In this document: piece by piece, positions 25,301 through 34,560 of the stretch
Position numbering within the stretch: the first letter of the stretch is position 1
Layout of the letters: the number at the start of each line of letters is the position of its first letter
NCBI RefSeq assembly: GCF_028583425.1
Contig: NC_072794.1
Location: 27,711,232 to 27,775,231, forward strand
DNA from: Eublepharis macularius
Lineage: Eukaryota > Chordata > Lepidosauria > Squamata > Eublepharidae
Length of the DNA: 64,000 nucleotides
Reading direction: 5' to 3'
Made by a program: the position numbers and the translations under genes
Notes under the pieces: model-generated
The model's input: only the letters and a program-made list of their open reading frames with translations
What the model was told of the DNA's origin: nothing
The model's database searches: none

Positions 25301-28300
25301 TGTGTTTTAAGAATAATACCGAACATGGGCCTTCAGGAGCACAAATGCTTGCCAGAAAGCTCCACTGACATTCATTGGAAAAGAGTTTAGGATTGGTTTG
25401 TTAGGGAACGAAGTGTTATGAGCCTGTTGGATAAAGTTTTCAGCTTCTCTTTCATTAAATCAAAATTTACATGAAATGTGACAGTTTTCATTGAAGGACT
25501 TGAGAGCATTTGGTCGAACAGTTGCCATATTAGGTTCTTTCTCTATGTTGTATTATCTTGGAATCAAACCTCAGATAATCAGATGCTTGGATAAATGGGA
25601 ATATTTATTTCAGCTGTGTTTGTGTATGTGCCATCCAGTCTCCTCCAACTGATGGTGACCCTATGAATGAAAGCCCTCCAAAGACTTAACAGACTTGCTC
25701 AGAACCTGCAAACTGGGGGACGTGGCTTCTTTTATTGAGCCAAGCCATCTCATTTTAGGTCTTCCTCTTTTCCTACTGCCTTCCAGTTTTCCAAGCTTTA
25801 CTGACTTTTCCAGAGAATCTTGTCTTCTTAGGACGTGACCAAAGTACAATATCCTCAGTTTTGTCATTTTAACTTCTAGGGAGAATTCAAGCTTGATTTG
25901 ATCTAGTACCCACTTATTTGTCTTTTTGGTTGTCTGTGGTATCCACAAAACTCTCCTCCAGCACCACATTGCAAATGAATCAATTTTCTTCCTATCAGCT
26001 TTCTTCACCATCCATCTTTCACATCCATACATAGTAACAGGGAATACCATAGTTTAGATTATCTTGATCTTGGTTCCCAAGGTTATTTCTGCTATACATT
26101 GAAAATTAGCCTTTGATAAGCTAAACTGTTACTGTTGAGACTTCTATAGTTCCCGCTGCAAACTCGCTGAGAAAGCTGGAGGGGTTTATAGAGCTACTAT
26201 CCACTTTATTTCATTGTTTACCTCTGCTTATCTTATGTTTCATTGACATCTAATTGTCCCTACATAGTGAGAAGGGGAACTAGTTGCTAAAGAAAAATAA
26301 ACAGATGAAAAAATGGAGCTGGGGCTCTGCCCCCTCCTCCAGTTTTCTCTGCATATTTCTTGGGAGAGGCCTCAGAATTCTCAAGAGGCACAGATTATCT
26401 TTTTAATCTGGGTCTTACCAGTGGCTACTTTGGACATGATGAGCGTAACACACAACTGGGCTCTTGGATGAAGCTACAGTGACCCCGGTGGAGGGCTGTG
26501 TACAGACAAAATTTGTAAACCACCTGATTTTGGGATACAGAACATCATTCTGTGTAGCTCTCTGTGTTCTGATTTGTCAATGATGCTTCTGTCTGTTGCA
26601 GGGAGACAGTTTTGGTTACGGCAGCAGCTGGTGCCACAGGACTCGCCACTGTGGATGTTGCAAGCAGTGTCCTTAAGGCAAAGGTATGTGATACTGATAC
26701 CTTCCAAGTGATCAGTGATCACTTCCAAGTGATGTGGTACTGATACCTTCCAAATGATCAGTCAGGGTGAACAAGAAGACCACACAAGATTCCTGATAAA
26801 TGCTGTTTCTAAAGAACATTTTTAGCTCTGATTGTTGGGGAAAATGATTGTGATGGTAATAGGAGTCTCAAGAATCAACCACCTTCGATTTAAGCTTTGC
26901 AGATACCATGATTTTGTTCTGTGATTTTGTTGTTTGCTCTTCAGAAAGATTGTTTTAAATGTTTTTGCCTATAATTAGTTCTATATTAGGCGTAAGTGTA
27001 AATGGATCATGTGATGTAACTCAGCATTTATTTCGGAATGTTCTACCCCGCTGTTCTGATATTAAAAATAGAGCTGCAGATCAACAATAAAGCCAGCATA
27101 ACAGATTAAGACAGCATCAAATCAGGATGTAAAAACAACAAATGATTTTGGAATAAAGAGATTTTGATGGGTCTTTGGAGTGCCAATATTCAGGGGCCAT
27201 GATCCGCTTCCTGGGAAAGGGAGGACTTTCGACCATTTAGGTAGAATTTAAGCTTCATCTCTGTAAGCATGGGCGCACACAGCAGGATTCAAGCAATTTA
27301 TCTCAATTCATGGGGAAGATTATATAAGCAAGGTGCTTCATGTATTCAAAGTCCTAACTAGTTCAGGGCTTTGTAAGGCAATCCTTGCGCTTTGAATTGA
27401 ACTTGGAAGCAAATCAACAGCCAGTGCAGTTGACGTGTCACTGGTGCTAAGTAGTCTCCTAGTTAGAACCCTTGTGGGTGTTATGGACCAGTTGAAATTT
27501 CCAGACATTCTGCAGCTGCTGCCCCAGCTGCAGGAGTCCAATCTGCATGATAACAAGTTTGTGGCTGGATCATTCTTTTCCAGAACAGCCACAGTGTGTG
27601 AACCAGATCAAAGTTCTGAAAGTGCACGCTCAAGCAGCAGGGCTAAGTCCAGAAGTACGTTCAGATTATGAAAGCCTGGTGCTACCCTATCCAGAACAGC
27701 ATAACCTATTTAACTCATCAGCTGAGAGAAAATTCAGTGTTATTGTTTTTTGCAACTTCAGGTAATTGCCGCAGCAGGAAGTGACAGGAAATGCAATCTG
27801 GCTCTCCAGAAGGGGGCGTCCCAGAGTGTGAATTACAGCCGGGCTGGCCTGAGGGAGGAACTGAAAAAGCTCACAGCCTATAAGGGAGTTGATGTGGCTA
27901 TTGACACCATCGGTGGAGACATCTTCAAGGAAGCATTGCATAGGTGAGCTAGGCCCAAATTTTATTTCTCCTGGAAAGCTTGTTCACATGGCACGGTCTT
28001 AGCCTATCGCTCCTTTAGCTTCCTGGGACTCCTTTTCCCATCAAAGGCAATAGGTTTCTTCTCAGAATGTGTGCTCTGAATAAGTTCCCTTCCCACAAAA
28101 ATGCCCGTTCTATCAGTAGATCCATGTTTATATTCCATGTTCAAAGTTTCCAGTGTTTTCATATTCCTTTACCTAATTTGCATATCTTGTTAGCAGCATC
28201 CAAAATGGCATCAGTCCTCCTATTGATTGATCCTTTGTTCAGGGATCACTAGGGTTGCCAACCTCCAGGGAGTAGCCAACAAAGATCTTAATCCCCGTAA

Positions 28301-31300
28301 TTAACACAATACACATTAACTTTCTCTTAACAAATGTTAATGATACTACTAAAGTGCAAGTGAAAACAAGTATGTGCAAGTACAGAAATACATTTCATCA
28401 CTTCATCTTTACAGGAAATAAGCAGGTAAGTACAAATTCATAAATATTTTTCACATGTCATCGTAACCAGAGCTCATGTAAAGAGATAGTACACTTAATA
28501 GTGATAGTACACTTAATATAGCCTCCAGGTAGTGGCTGGAGATCTCCCGGAATTACAACTGGTCTCCAGGCCACAGAGATCAGTTCACTTGGAGAAAATG
28601 GCTACTTTGGGGGGTGGACTCTATAGAATTATGCCATGCCAAGGTTCTTTCCCTCCCCAAACCCCACTTTCTCCAGGTTTCACCCCCTAGATCTCCAGGA
28701 ATTTCCCAACTTGGAGCTGGCAACCCTAGGGATCACATGGCACAAACCTCCCCCCTTTTACCTGCCTTGTATAGTGGTTAGTGTCCAGCTAGGAAGTGAG
28801 GCACCCAGATTCCAATTCCTACTCAGCGGTGGAAGCTCACTGGGTGACCTTGGGCCAATCACTCTCTTAACCTAACTAACCTCACAGGGTTGTTGTTGTG
28901 AGGATAAAAAAGAAGAGATAACAATACTGTAAACCCACTTGGGTTCCGATTGGTAAGAAAAGTGGTGTATAAATAAGGAAATAATCTCATCAGAACCATG
29001 TGTTCCAGAACTCCTAGGCTTGTGAGCCCCTTACTGTTCAACACACAGCCCATAACTTATTTACTGGCATTGTTTTGAACAAAGCATTTGTTAAAATATT
29101 GTCCAATGAGGCCGCCAGTTGTTGATCTTCCTCTCATTTTCTGCCTCCATCTTCCAGCCTGGCTTGGGAAGGCAGGATCGTGGTGGTTGGTTTTGCTGGG
29201 GGAACTATCCCTTCTATCCCAGCCAACTTGCTGCTTCTGAAGAACATCTCTGCCCTAGGACTGTACTGGGGCCGGTACAGGGACCAGGATTTCCCAGTCT
29301 TTTCCTCTGCGCTCTCTTCTGCTCTTCGGTATTGTCAAGAGGGACGAATCCAACCTCATGTAGGAGCAGTGTTCAAACTGGAGGAGGTAACTATGAGGTG
29401 GTTTGGGAATTGTCTGGTGGGTTAATGGAAGCTCTTGCTTCCTCCGTTGAAACAACTTGCCTCCACTGGAGAGGTTCTACTGACAGTTTTGTATAAGCGT
29501 GAGATACAGTCTATACCACTGTGGATTGCTGGTACTTGCTTCCGCCCCCGCCCCCTTTCAGAGTGAAGAATGCTAGATTAGCATTCTTTCTAATGCATTA
29601 GGAGGATAATCTACTATGTGCTTTTCTTGAATATTTGATTTAGTCATCACGAGAAGAAAACAGTGTTTGGAACTATTATACCTCTTGCAGGGTTGGGTTA
29701 AATAGCATGCTCTCATCATTGTTGTGTTGGGATGGACTTCTTAAAGTCTCAAGAATCTAGACAATTCTGGTATTCTCCATTTCAATTACAACTTCCTTCA
29801 GGAACAACTTCACGGGTGCTGGTGAAACACGGGCCCTCTTCAGTTTTACAAGACAGATGGAGTACATGCAATTAACATTTCTTAATTTTCGTCACAAGAC
29901 AGCTCGTTCCATTTCCCAGGCTGTCAGGTATACACGTCCCTTGTCTCCACTGAGTAAGCACTTAGCCGTTGTTAATTCACATTTGTCATGGTACGCTGGA
30001 AAAAGATTCACTGTGACTCATCCTCTCTGCTATGGTCCTATACTAATGGCACCTTAACAGAGTTCTGGTTCTGCAGGTTTGGACCTTAGCCAAATTGGGG
30101 ATGTGTTATCCAGATGAGTTCCTCCAGGCGCCTGTAAAAGGCTGAGCAGTTTAGAGAGCTGATGGCCATTCCCTCCACATCTGGAAAAATTGCATTGGCC
30201 ATACTCAGAAGTTTGGAAATCCAGATACACCACTAAGATATAGAATGCTCTCCCTACTATATAAGCCTTGAGTTGAGAATGAGCTGAAATGCATATGAGA
30301 TGGATGGGAGCTCTCTGCGTTTGTACAAACACATGGAACTTTGCCCTCCTCCGCCAGACAGCTGAAAATTAATCAATAGGATTTAAAAGTATAAAAACCG
30401 ACAGAAGGCATTTTGTGAAGAAGTAAGCAAAGAGTGAGAAGCAAACTCACATAGAGTGTAAAAGAAATCAAACCAGGTGCCTACTGGTGCTTAAAAACAT
30501 ACAGAACTTCTGAGACATGGCAGTCCAGTGTCTGATGGCCAGCATCAGATGCCACGAAGTAAACATTAGGGCACCTCAGGTATGATTAGTAATTCTCTAG
30601 ATTGGAGCATGAGGTTCATTGCCAAGCTAAAAGCGACCGTCAGCTACTATATATTCTCCTCTATAACTAGTTACGTCAGAGACAGAAGGGGCTGTAAAGG
30701 AGGCCACATTCAGATTGCTGTGTCTCTTGGAATAAATGATGGTGTCGTTTCTCCTTTACCCTCAGAGACCTGCTCCGGAAGGCTGTTGCCAGGATAAAAG
30801 AGAGAGGACCATAGCCTGAGCGACTTGAGTGGAAAGGGTGGGATTCAAAGGAAATAAGGGATAAAATATTTTTTAAAAAGGGTTTCTCTCATTGAAAGAC
30901 TTCTGTGCTAGCATAATTTTTTTTTTGCACTGTCGGTGACTGACAATTAACATGGAGAGCTGGTACAGTGTGTAGTTTATTCCGTGATCCATCTGTCACT
31001 TGATTGTCCCCAATTAACACGCTGGTTCCTGTTCATGTCTTGTTCCGAAAGTGCAAGCGTACCTCCTGCCATTAATCAGGACAAACGTCTCCTTGTTCCT
31101 TCTCCTTAGCCACTGTCTTGATTTTCATCATCACAGTCTTTTTATTCTTTAGAAAAAAATGAACAAACTGAACATTTAACGAGATTTTGTGCCAGTTCAT
31201 TCGTTTACTGTAGGGGGCTTGTTTCTGACCTTGCACAAACCTGGGTGCTTTGTGACCCCGTATCCAAAAATCTCCAAGGGTTGGATCTAGCAGAGTGTTT

Positions 31301-32272
31301 CTGTGACTTGAAGGATGGGGGGCTCAGTTTACTTTAAGTGCCCCTCCTGCTGCAGACCTCTGACTTCCCCTTTAAGCTATTCGTAGTGGTCCCCTGTCCT
31401 CCAGGGGCAGCATTTTGGTTGGCATTCTGGGCTGCAGTAGGAGTGGGGAGGCAAGAAATTTATATTCTGCAGATGAAAATCTCTTCTATCTGCAGAAATA
31501 CTTTGAGAGCTAATCTTAGGTCCTGCGTTATCTGTTGGTGGCCAGTAACTTAGAAACAATATGGTGGCCTTTGGCTTCTCTGTCCTAGTGGGTCGGGTCT
31601 CTGTTTACTTTTGGATCCCCATTTAGTATAAAACCAAGCAAACTCAAGCTTGCAACGTTTACAGAATGTAACCGGTTGCCCTAAAGGCAACTTACTAGCC
31701 ATGCTGTCAAAATTGGACCTGCTGAAAATTCTTAAATGTGACCTGTTTATGAATGTATTTATCTAGAAAATTTTGTATGCCTCCTTGAGGCAGCTCACAA
31801 CTAAAACCATAAAACAAAATCGGGGAGGGAATAAAAACAAATCATGCCAATCAATAAAATAGTTAAGAGCATGCCAATAAAAGCAAGCCAGGGTGTAAAA
31901 GCATAAAGCACATAAAACAAACAGCAGTCTAAAACAATATTGAAAAAGTCCTCAGGGTAGGAACACACCATAAAACATCTTAAAAGGATCAAACCACTTA
32001 GTTAAAAGCCTAGGTAAAGAGACATGCATTGGCATAGTGCCTAGAGGGAGGTAGATGCCAGGTGTCCCTTGAGGAGGGAGAGCATCCCAAAAGTGAGAGG
32101 CCATTATTTGTTGCATCTTTTGTGTGGTGGAAACACTGAGGAAGCACATGGATCCTTCCATCCTTGCAGAAGTCCTGAATGCCTTGTTTGAATTTCTTTA
32201 CAGGTAAACGAAGCCTTTGCACATGTGACTCAACGTAAATCTACAGGAAAGGTGATCATCTCAGTTAGTTAA
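9998..32272 (+). CDS. CRYZL2: Quinone oxidoreductase-like protein 2, 10 coding exons
   Basis: Predicted NAD(P)H-dependent oxidoreductase of the zinc-free quinone-oxidoreductase branch of the medium-chain dehydrogenase/reductase superfamily. Ten exons total 1128 coding bases (375 residues plus stop), with every junction AG/GT and in phase. Residues 1-26 are Arg-rich, with one acid residue near the end, like a mitochondrial targeting peptide. Residues 85-92 (YCGVNFAD) are the N-terminal GroES-like domain signature. Residues 196-202 (AAAGATG) form the dinucleotide-binding glycine motif of the Rossmann domain. Residues 292-311 contain the VVGFAGG block typical of the family. No zinc-ligand set is evident, as expected for this branch. 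From memory the mouse protein is about 350 residues and collinear. The human locus (CRYZL2P) is annotated as a pseudogene, whereas this copy is intact in sequence. The physiological substrate is not established. Confidence 0.93.
10311..10744. other. Intron 1 start; homopolymer tracts
   Basis: Contains T-rich, A/G-rich and poly-C (about 10590-10604) tracts. No coding or named repeat recognised. Confidence 0.4.
10745..11135 (-). mobile_element. tRNA-derived CORE-type SINE, interrupted
   Basis: Same family as 5622-6045: L2-like tail at 10745-10830, core and box-B block (gggatttgaaccc, near 10893), then the head resuming at 11094 after an inserted MITE. Minus orientation. Confidence 0.75.
10918..11085. 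repeat. hAT-type MITE inside a SINE
   Basis: The ends are GCCTCTCCACACAAGACATC and its diverged complement finishing GGAGAGC. It is flanked by a perfect 8-bp direct repeat CTCCCAGA (10910-10917 and 11086-11093) that lies within the host SINE, so the insertion is well defined. Same family as 485-656. Confidence 0.8.
11240..11405. repeat. MITE-like repeat, 'cattaagcctc' family
   Basis: Begins ggttgccaaccagcagg and ends ttgttggccacc. Internal blocks ctgaggcttaatgtgtggaa, taaataacatctcattaag and cctctgttagagggggcagg match 17720-17893 and 1850-2010. Confidence 0.6.
11636..12004. repeat. hAT-like MITE with TAGGGTTGCCAG ends
   Basis: Left end TAGGGTTGCCAG (11636) and right end CTGGCAACCCTA (12004) are a 12-bp perfect terminal inverted repeat. 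The flanks CTGCAAGA and CTGCAGGG agree at 6 of 8 positions, a decayed 8-bp target duplication. GC-rich inside. Its right part was later included in the tandem duplication at 11893-12392. Confidence 0.7.
11893..12392. repeat. Perfect 250-bp tandem duplication
   Basis: Bases 11893-12142 and 12143-12392 are identical when read line by line, with period exactly 250. The unit carries the right end of the preceding MITE plus adjacent unique intron sequence. Only a 3-base overlap (GTG) occurs at the junction. Confidence 0.95.
12740..12880. mobile_element. Hairpin Penelope-like remnant
   Basis: Mirrored arms: gagtccagtgacaccttaga at about 12753 and ggtgccattggactc at about 12853, with accaacaagat and atcttcgttggt inside. 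The centre keeps gattctcaaaagcttatacc, a decayed hammerhead 3' part (GAAA changed to AAAA). Same family as 39014. Confidence 0.6.
12955..13385 (+). mobile_element. L2 LINE 3' end
   Basis: Translates to the L2 C-terminus (VLAPAWWNSLSDETRARQDL; FHRACKTEMFRQA), then a 3' UTR ending ctgagcccactcggcagggt ggg and an AAAC-type simple tail. Only the last part of the LINE is present, a usual 5' truncation. Confidence 0.85.
13700..13749. repeat. hAT MITE terminal fragment
   Basis: Matches the last 45 or so bases of the element at 14316-14579 and also the first 11 bases of that element's right flank (GAGCTCACACA). Confidence 0.7.
14316..14579. repeat. Full-length hAT MITE, CAGGGCTTTTTTTC ends
   Basis: Terminal inverted repeats CAGGGCTTTTTTTC / GAAAAAAAGCCCTG and a perfect 8-bp target duplication GAGCTCAC (14308-14315, 14580-14587). 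No coding capacity, 264 bp. Sister copies at 24809 and 40175. Confidence 0.9.
14989..15145 (+). CDS. CRYZL2: CRYZL2 exon 2
   Basis: Starts after tttgcag and ends GAG|GTAAAA. It completes the split Arg codon of exon 1 and encodes residues 27-78, including the block YRAALCTELTKPL that begins the catalytic GroES-like domain in this family. The residues before that block (27-51) are lineage-variable linker. Confidence 0.92.
15381..15592 (-). mobile_element. 5S rRNA-derived SINE
   Basis: On the minus strand: ctgatctcatcaaatctcag, aagctaagcagggttggcct and tggatgagagacctccaccg are the middle and 3' half of 5S rRNA. A body with aggcaatggcaaaccactcc and a tail with gtcgccataagtcagcttga, like a BovB end, follow. 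Located in intron 2. Confidence 0.85.
15716..16171 (-). other. Unassigned 151-codon open frame in intron 2
   Basis: An uninterrupted minus-strand frame begins MFPSCCIDFSQVSFH. I recognise no domain, signal peptide or membrane segment, and it is Ser/Asn-rich. It could be a repeat-derived frame or chance. There is no supporting splice or promoter context. Confidence 0.2.
16268..16432. repeat. Palindromic MITE, 'ggataatgcactt' family
   Basis: gattccgcacacgttggata and atgcacttccaat on the left mirror attgaaagtgcattatccat and tgtgcgcataatca on the right. The interior is also partly symmetrical (attttttcgtgcg / gcggaacaaaaaat). Non-coding foldback element. Confidence 0.7.
17720..17893. repeat. MITE-like repeat, 'cattaagcctc' family
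   Basis: Third copy of the family seen at 1850 and 11240: ttgaggcttaatgggatgtt, atttccgcacattaagctct, acaggatatttttgtg and ttgttggcaaccct. Confidence 0.6.
18125..18221 (+). CDS. CRYZL2: CRYZL2 exon 3
   Basis: Starts after tttcag, ends CCAG|GTGAGT. Residues 79-110 plus the first base of Gly111. Carries YCGVNFAD (85-92), the N-terminal domain signature close to the active site in quinone oxidoreductases, and ends in the FTPG motif. Confidence 0.96.
18411..18600 (-). mobile_element. tRNA-derived CORE-type SINE
   Basis: Tail (cagtggagacccaaagcagc), core (gtgtgactggccaaaggtca) and box-B (ggggatttgaacctga) as in the copies at 5622 and 40722. The head is truncated. Located in intron 3. Confidence 0.8.
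18835..19720. other. GC-rich block of unknown origin in intron 3
   Basis: About 0.9 kb of sharply higher GC with abrupt edges against AT-rich intron. The composition leaves overlapping frames open on both strands (about 136-140 codons at 19187-19634), but the peptides are A/P/G/W-rich and unrecognisable. Probably an inserted element of a family I cannot name. Confidence 0.4.
20688..20746 (+). CDS. CRYZL2: CRYZL2 exon 4
   Basis: Starts after tttcag and ends AAGGAG|GTGAGA. Completes Gly111 and encodes residues 112-130 (MEFSGDVLETGVEVSSVKE), the G-M-E-FSG turn conserved in the family. Confidence 0.95.
21028..21285 (+). mobile_element. tRNA-derived CORE-type SINE
   Basis: Head (gtttggtgcaatggttaaga), core (ggtgaccttgggtcagtcac) and L2-like tail (gccactctgaatgggtgtta) with a TTG repeat end. 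Located in intron 4; its mirror family is at 35886-36122. Confidence 0.85.
21850..21915 (+). CDS. CRYZL2: CRYZL2 exon 5
   Basis: Starts after tggacag, ends CAAAAG|GTAGGT. Encodes residues 131-152, beginning GERVIGVAHT, the GDRV-type turn between the two lobes of the catalytic domain. Confidence 0.95.
21916..24045. other. Intron 5, mostly unidentified
   Basis: No coding signal. A poly-C run (about 23994-24008) sits just upstream of exon 6. The 22440-22560 and 23150-23300 stretches look like old non-coding repeats, but I cannot name them. Confidence 0.4.
24046..24155 (+). CDS. CRYZL2: CRYZL2 exon 6
   Basis: Starts after ttttatgaag, ends CCAGG|GTAAGT. Residues 153-188 plus two bases of Gly189. 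Contains EEAAVLPVSYGTA, the conserved helix before the cofactor-binding domain, in which the YGTA motif is diagnostic for quinone oxidoreductases. Confidence 0.96.
24809..25068. repeat. Full-length hAT MITE, CAGGGCTTTTTTTC ends
   Basis: Perfect 8-bp target duplication CCCTAAAT (24801-24808 and 25069-25076), terminal inverted repeats as in 14316-14579, 260 bp, no coding capacity. Located in intron 6. Confidence 0.93.
25600..26060 (-). mobile_element. BovB (RTE) LINE, C-terminal end
   Basis: The minus strand encodes the BovB ORF2 C-terminus: VTMYGCERWMVKKADRKKID, WCWRRVLWIP, YFGHVLRRQDSLEKSVKLGK and KRGRPKMRWL, all hallmark blocks of RTE/BovB, followed by a short tail. About 129 codons stay open. 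The 5' part, including the polymerase core, is absent. Strong support for a squamate host. Confidence 0.92.
26602..26683 (+). CDS. CRYZL2: CRYZL2 exon 7 (cofactor motif)
   Basis: Starts after tgttgcag, ends GCAAAG|GTATGT. Completes Gly189 and encodes residues 190-216. Residues 196-202 (AAAGATG) are the glycine-rich NAD(P)-binding turn of the Rossmann fold, preceded by the first beta strand TVLVT. Confidence 0.97.
27040..27600. repeat. Degenerate LINE-type repeat in intron 7
   Basis: agttcagggctttgtaaggc, ttgaattgaacttggaagca and agccagtgcagttgacgtgt resemble the minus-strand C-terminal/3' region of a CR1/L2-type LINE (compare the related arrangement at 47060-47120). Too diverged for firm classification. 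Confidence 0.45.
27762..27943 (+). CDS. CRYZL2: CRYZL2 exon 8
   Basis: Starts after aacttcag, ends CATAG|GTGAGC. Residues 217-276 plus two bases of Ser277. Carries VIAAAGSDRK, where the fold recognises the cofactor phosphate in NADPH-using relatives, and GVDVAIDTIGGD, the family's substrate-loop block. Confidence 0.97.
28253..28732. repeat. DNA transposon, GGGTTGCCAAC ends, interrupted
   Basis: Left end gggttgccaacctccaggg and right end gagctggcaaccct form the terminal inverted repeat. The interior has ggctggagatctcccggaat, tggctactttggggggtgga and tccccaaaccccactttctc. A 252-bp insert (28270-28521) splits it. Located in intron 8. Confidence 0.75.
28270..28521. mobile_element. Insert of unknown family with 8-bp target duplication
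   Basis: Flanked by a perfect direct repeat CCTCCAGG (28262-28269, 28522-28529) belonging to the host element, so its limits are certain. I see no obvious terminal inverted repeat or coding capacity. Near the right end, gatagtacacttaat is repeated in tandem. Confidence 0.7.
28768..28985 (+). mobile_element. tRNA-derived CORE-type SINE
   Basis: Head (cttgtatagtggttagtgtc), core (actgggtgaccttgggccaa), tail (acccacttgggttccgattg ... tgtataaata). Located in intron 8. Confidence 0.85.
29158..29386 (+). CDS. CRYZL2: CRYZL2 exon 9 (largest)
   Basis: Starts after cttccag, ends GAGGAG|GTAACT. Completes Ser277 and encodes residues 278-353: LAWEGRIVVVGFAGG (start of the second Rossmann half), ANLLLLKNISALGLYWGRY (dimer-interface helix) and HVGAVFKLEE. 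Very close to the mouse sequence I recall. Confidence 0.97.
29387..31749. other. Intron 9, mostly unidentified
   Basis: No coding signal or clear repeat recognised apart from short homopolymers. Confidence 0.4.
31750..32165 (-). repeat. LINE 3'-region remnant before exon 10
   Basis: A tail-like block (cctccttgaggcagctcaca) followed by an A-rich non-coding stretch, and at 32010-32160 a segment that reads like a non-LTR element C-terminus in the minus direction (FCKDGRIHVLPQCF). Degenerate; CR1/L2-like by appearance only. Confidence 0.45.
32204..32272 (+). CDS. CRYZL2: CRYZL2 exon 10 (stop)
   Basis: Starts after tttacag. Encodes residues 354-375 with the C-terminal signature QRKSTGKVIISVS, then TAA at 32270. 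QRKSTGKV is shared with the mouse protein as I recall it. Confidence 0.97.
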   Translation, partial: VNEAFAHVTQRKSTGKVIISVS

Positions 32273-34500
32273 GCCTGGTTTTTTTGTGTGCATGGACATC
32301 AGCCCTTGCTTCTTACTGCTCTTGCCACCTTCTCAAAAGACATGGGCCCTCCTACCATGAAGTCTAAAGAATTTTCTAAATTTGATCGTATGCAAAATTA
32401 CTTTGGCCCTAAGCCCATTAAAATACATGGACTTAGACTGGAGTAACTCTCGATAGGATTGTACTGCAAGTGGCCTAGGAATTTTCAGAGTATGAGAGCA
32501 AATGCTTGCCTCTTGAACTGTGCAACACCACTACAGCTTCCATCAGCCACGCAGAAACCAACACCAGCACGGCCTTGTCTGGTCTAACTTCAGCTTTCTT
32601 GATATTTACAAGTGGCGCATCAGTGACGCAGGATAATATACAAAACCTAGCACACCTTTATCCAGTATTGAAGTATGTAAGCCCAGACCATTGGCTTACA
32701 GAGTGGGCTGAAGCCACACAAAGCAGTTTTACCATTGAAATTCACAGTGTAAGCAGTTTGAATGGGAGATTGTCTGGGAATGGTAGGCAAGCGGCTCTGA
32801 AGTTCTTGGAGGAAAAACTGGCAACAAACGCATAAAGAACAGAGTATTCTGTCCAGTAGCTTGTCCTGCTAGATTGCTGCTTTTGAGAATGAAGCAGAGG
32901 AAAGTAGACCCATCTGCCAAGCTGACCTGCTGGCAAGTTTTTAAAATTTTATTTAAAAAAACATGTAACATATAAAACATAACATCAAAGAAAACCAGCA
33001 AAGGAAAAGATTGACAACGCCATTGTAATAAAAGGGAGGCAAAAACCTCCCTGTTCTTCATCTGCCTGTTCTGTACACAGCTAGTTACAGTTGGCAACTG
33101 TGGCTTCCAATTGCTGACCCCCTGTTTTCACAGTATTGGCAGGGGTCCTCTAGGGGCAGAGCTGTTGCTTAAAGTATTCATGTGAGCTCCTCCTTCACTC
33201 CCATTCTACCAGGGCCAGCTCAGAGATATTTTGCTGCTTGATTCTGGGTTTCTGCTGTCCAAATCCAAAGCGAGCTCGAGCTCTGGACCTGGGCAACAGT
33301 GGTGTGGGTCCGGGAGGTGACAACAGGGAGACATGCCTGGTAACTTCTTCCACAGTGTTGTGTCGGTGCCCTTGACAGATTGCAGTGCCCCAGGCAACTA
33401 CTTGGGTAGCTTCAGCTCCACATTCAACAAGCTAACCCCTCTACTATGTGCTCTGTTGGGCAATGCTGTCAACCGAAGGCAGGCCCTCTTGTTCAGGGAC
33501 CAAAATAGAGTGGAAATACACATTACCAAGTTCCTGGGGATGCTCAAGTGCAGGATTTTATGTGTGGTGCTCACTTCACATGCAGGCTGTATCTTGCTCA
33601 GCACATGTGCATGCCACTTTCATGGGAGCTCCCTTTGTGTGATTGCGTTTGCAAGTGAGTACGGAGGGCAGAGCACCAATTCAGCTCTGTTTTTGCAGCG
33701 AGAACTCTCAGGGATGGAGATGTGCCAATTTGCATTTCTTTAAGGTGTAAGAAAGTGTCGGGATCCGCATTTCAGTGAATGGATGTGGGAGATAGGGGAA
33801 TCTGGGAATTTGGCAGTTTTAAACAGAATTTCAATGTCAATGTTGAACACCTGAATGTACTCACATGGAGCAAGTGGACTGTCCGAGCAAGTGCATGGGA
33901 ATTTGGAGGGGGGACACGTGAAATGAGATTCACTCGAGCATTCCTAGGTACTTCATAATGTGTATTTCCACCCTAAGCTGTCTTGCTTTCTGTTGCTTTT
34001 TAAACTGCTTGCAGGGAAAGCGGACTATAAATAAAATAAATAAATAACAGCCTCTGCTAGCTACCAGTAATGGTTGAAAAAAAGGGCTGCTTTAACCTGT
34101 TCCCTTCCTCTCACTCTTCAGCTCAGCATTGCCCAGCTTATCTAGCATTATTCTCCGTTTCAACTCAGCCGCAGCCAAAAATATGTAGTGCCATAATGGC
34201 TAGATGATGTATTGCACTACGACAACACTCAGCCAGCGTATTACGTAGACTCACTGTGTGATTTTTTCCTACAAATAGCTGCATGTACATGTTTGTGCAT
34301 TCTCCTTCAGCTCATGGTATGTCTGGAATTTCTGAAAATTGTATTTTGTCTATAGCACTTGAATGGGCGGGGGGAAACAATCTCAGGGATAGAATTTTTA
34401 AGTTACATGTCTTTTTTGTTTATATAAAGAAACACAATTGTGTAAAGGAAATGAAAATAAAGTATATGATCATTTTATTCGTTTCTTTTATAGTCCAACT
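32273..34500 (+). other. 3' untranslated/flanking region, polyA site uncertain
   Basis: AATAAA hexamers occur at 33027, 34029 (in an L2-like AAAT tail) and 34456. The last lies in sequence that looks least repetitive, but none can be chosen without transcripts. An open frame of 109 codons (32506-32835) has no recognisable domain. 33980-34050 resembles an L2 3' end. Confidence 0.35.
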
Positions 34501-34560
34501 TTTTTATTGAGACTCTAGGTGGGTTATGCAATTAAAAGTAATGCCATAAGAACTGTTTTA

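Noticed and set aside
32506-32835. 109-codon frame just after the CRYZL2 stop
   Set aside because: No recognisable domain and located in the presumed 3' untranslated region; kept only as a note.
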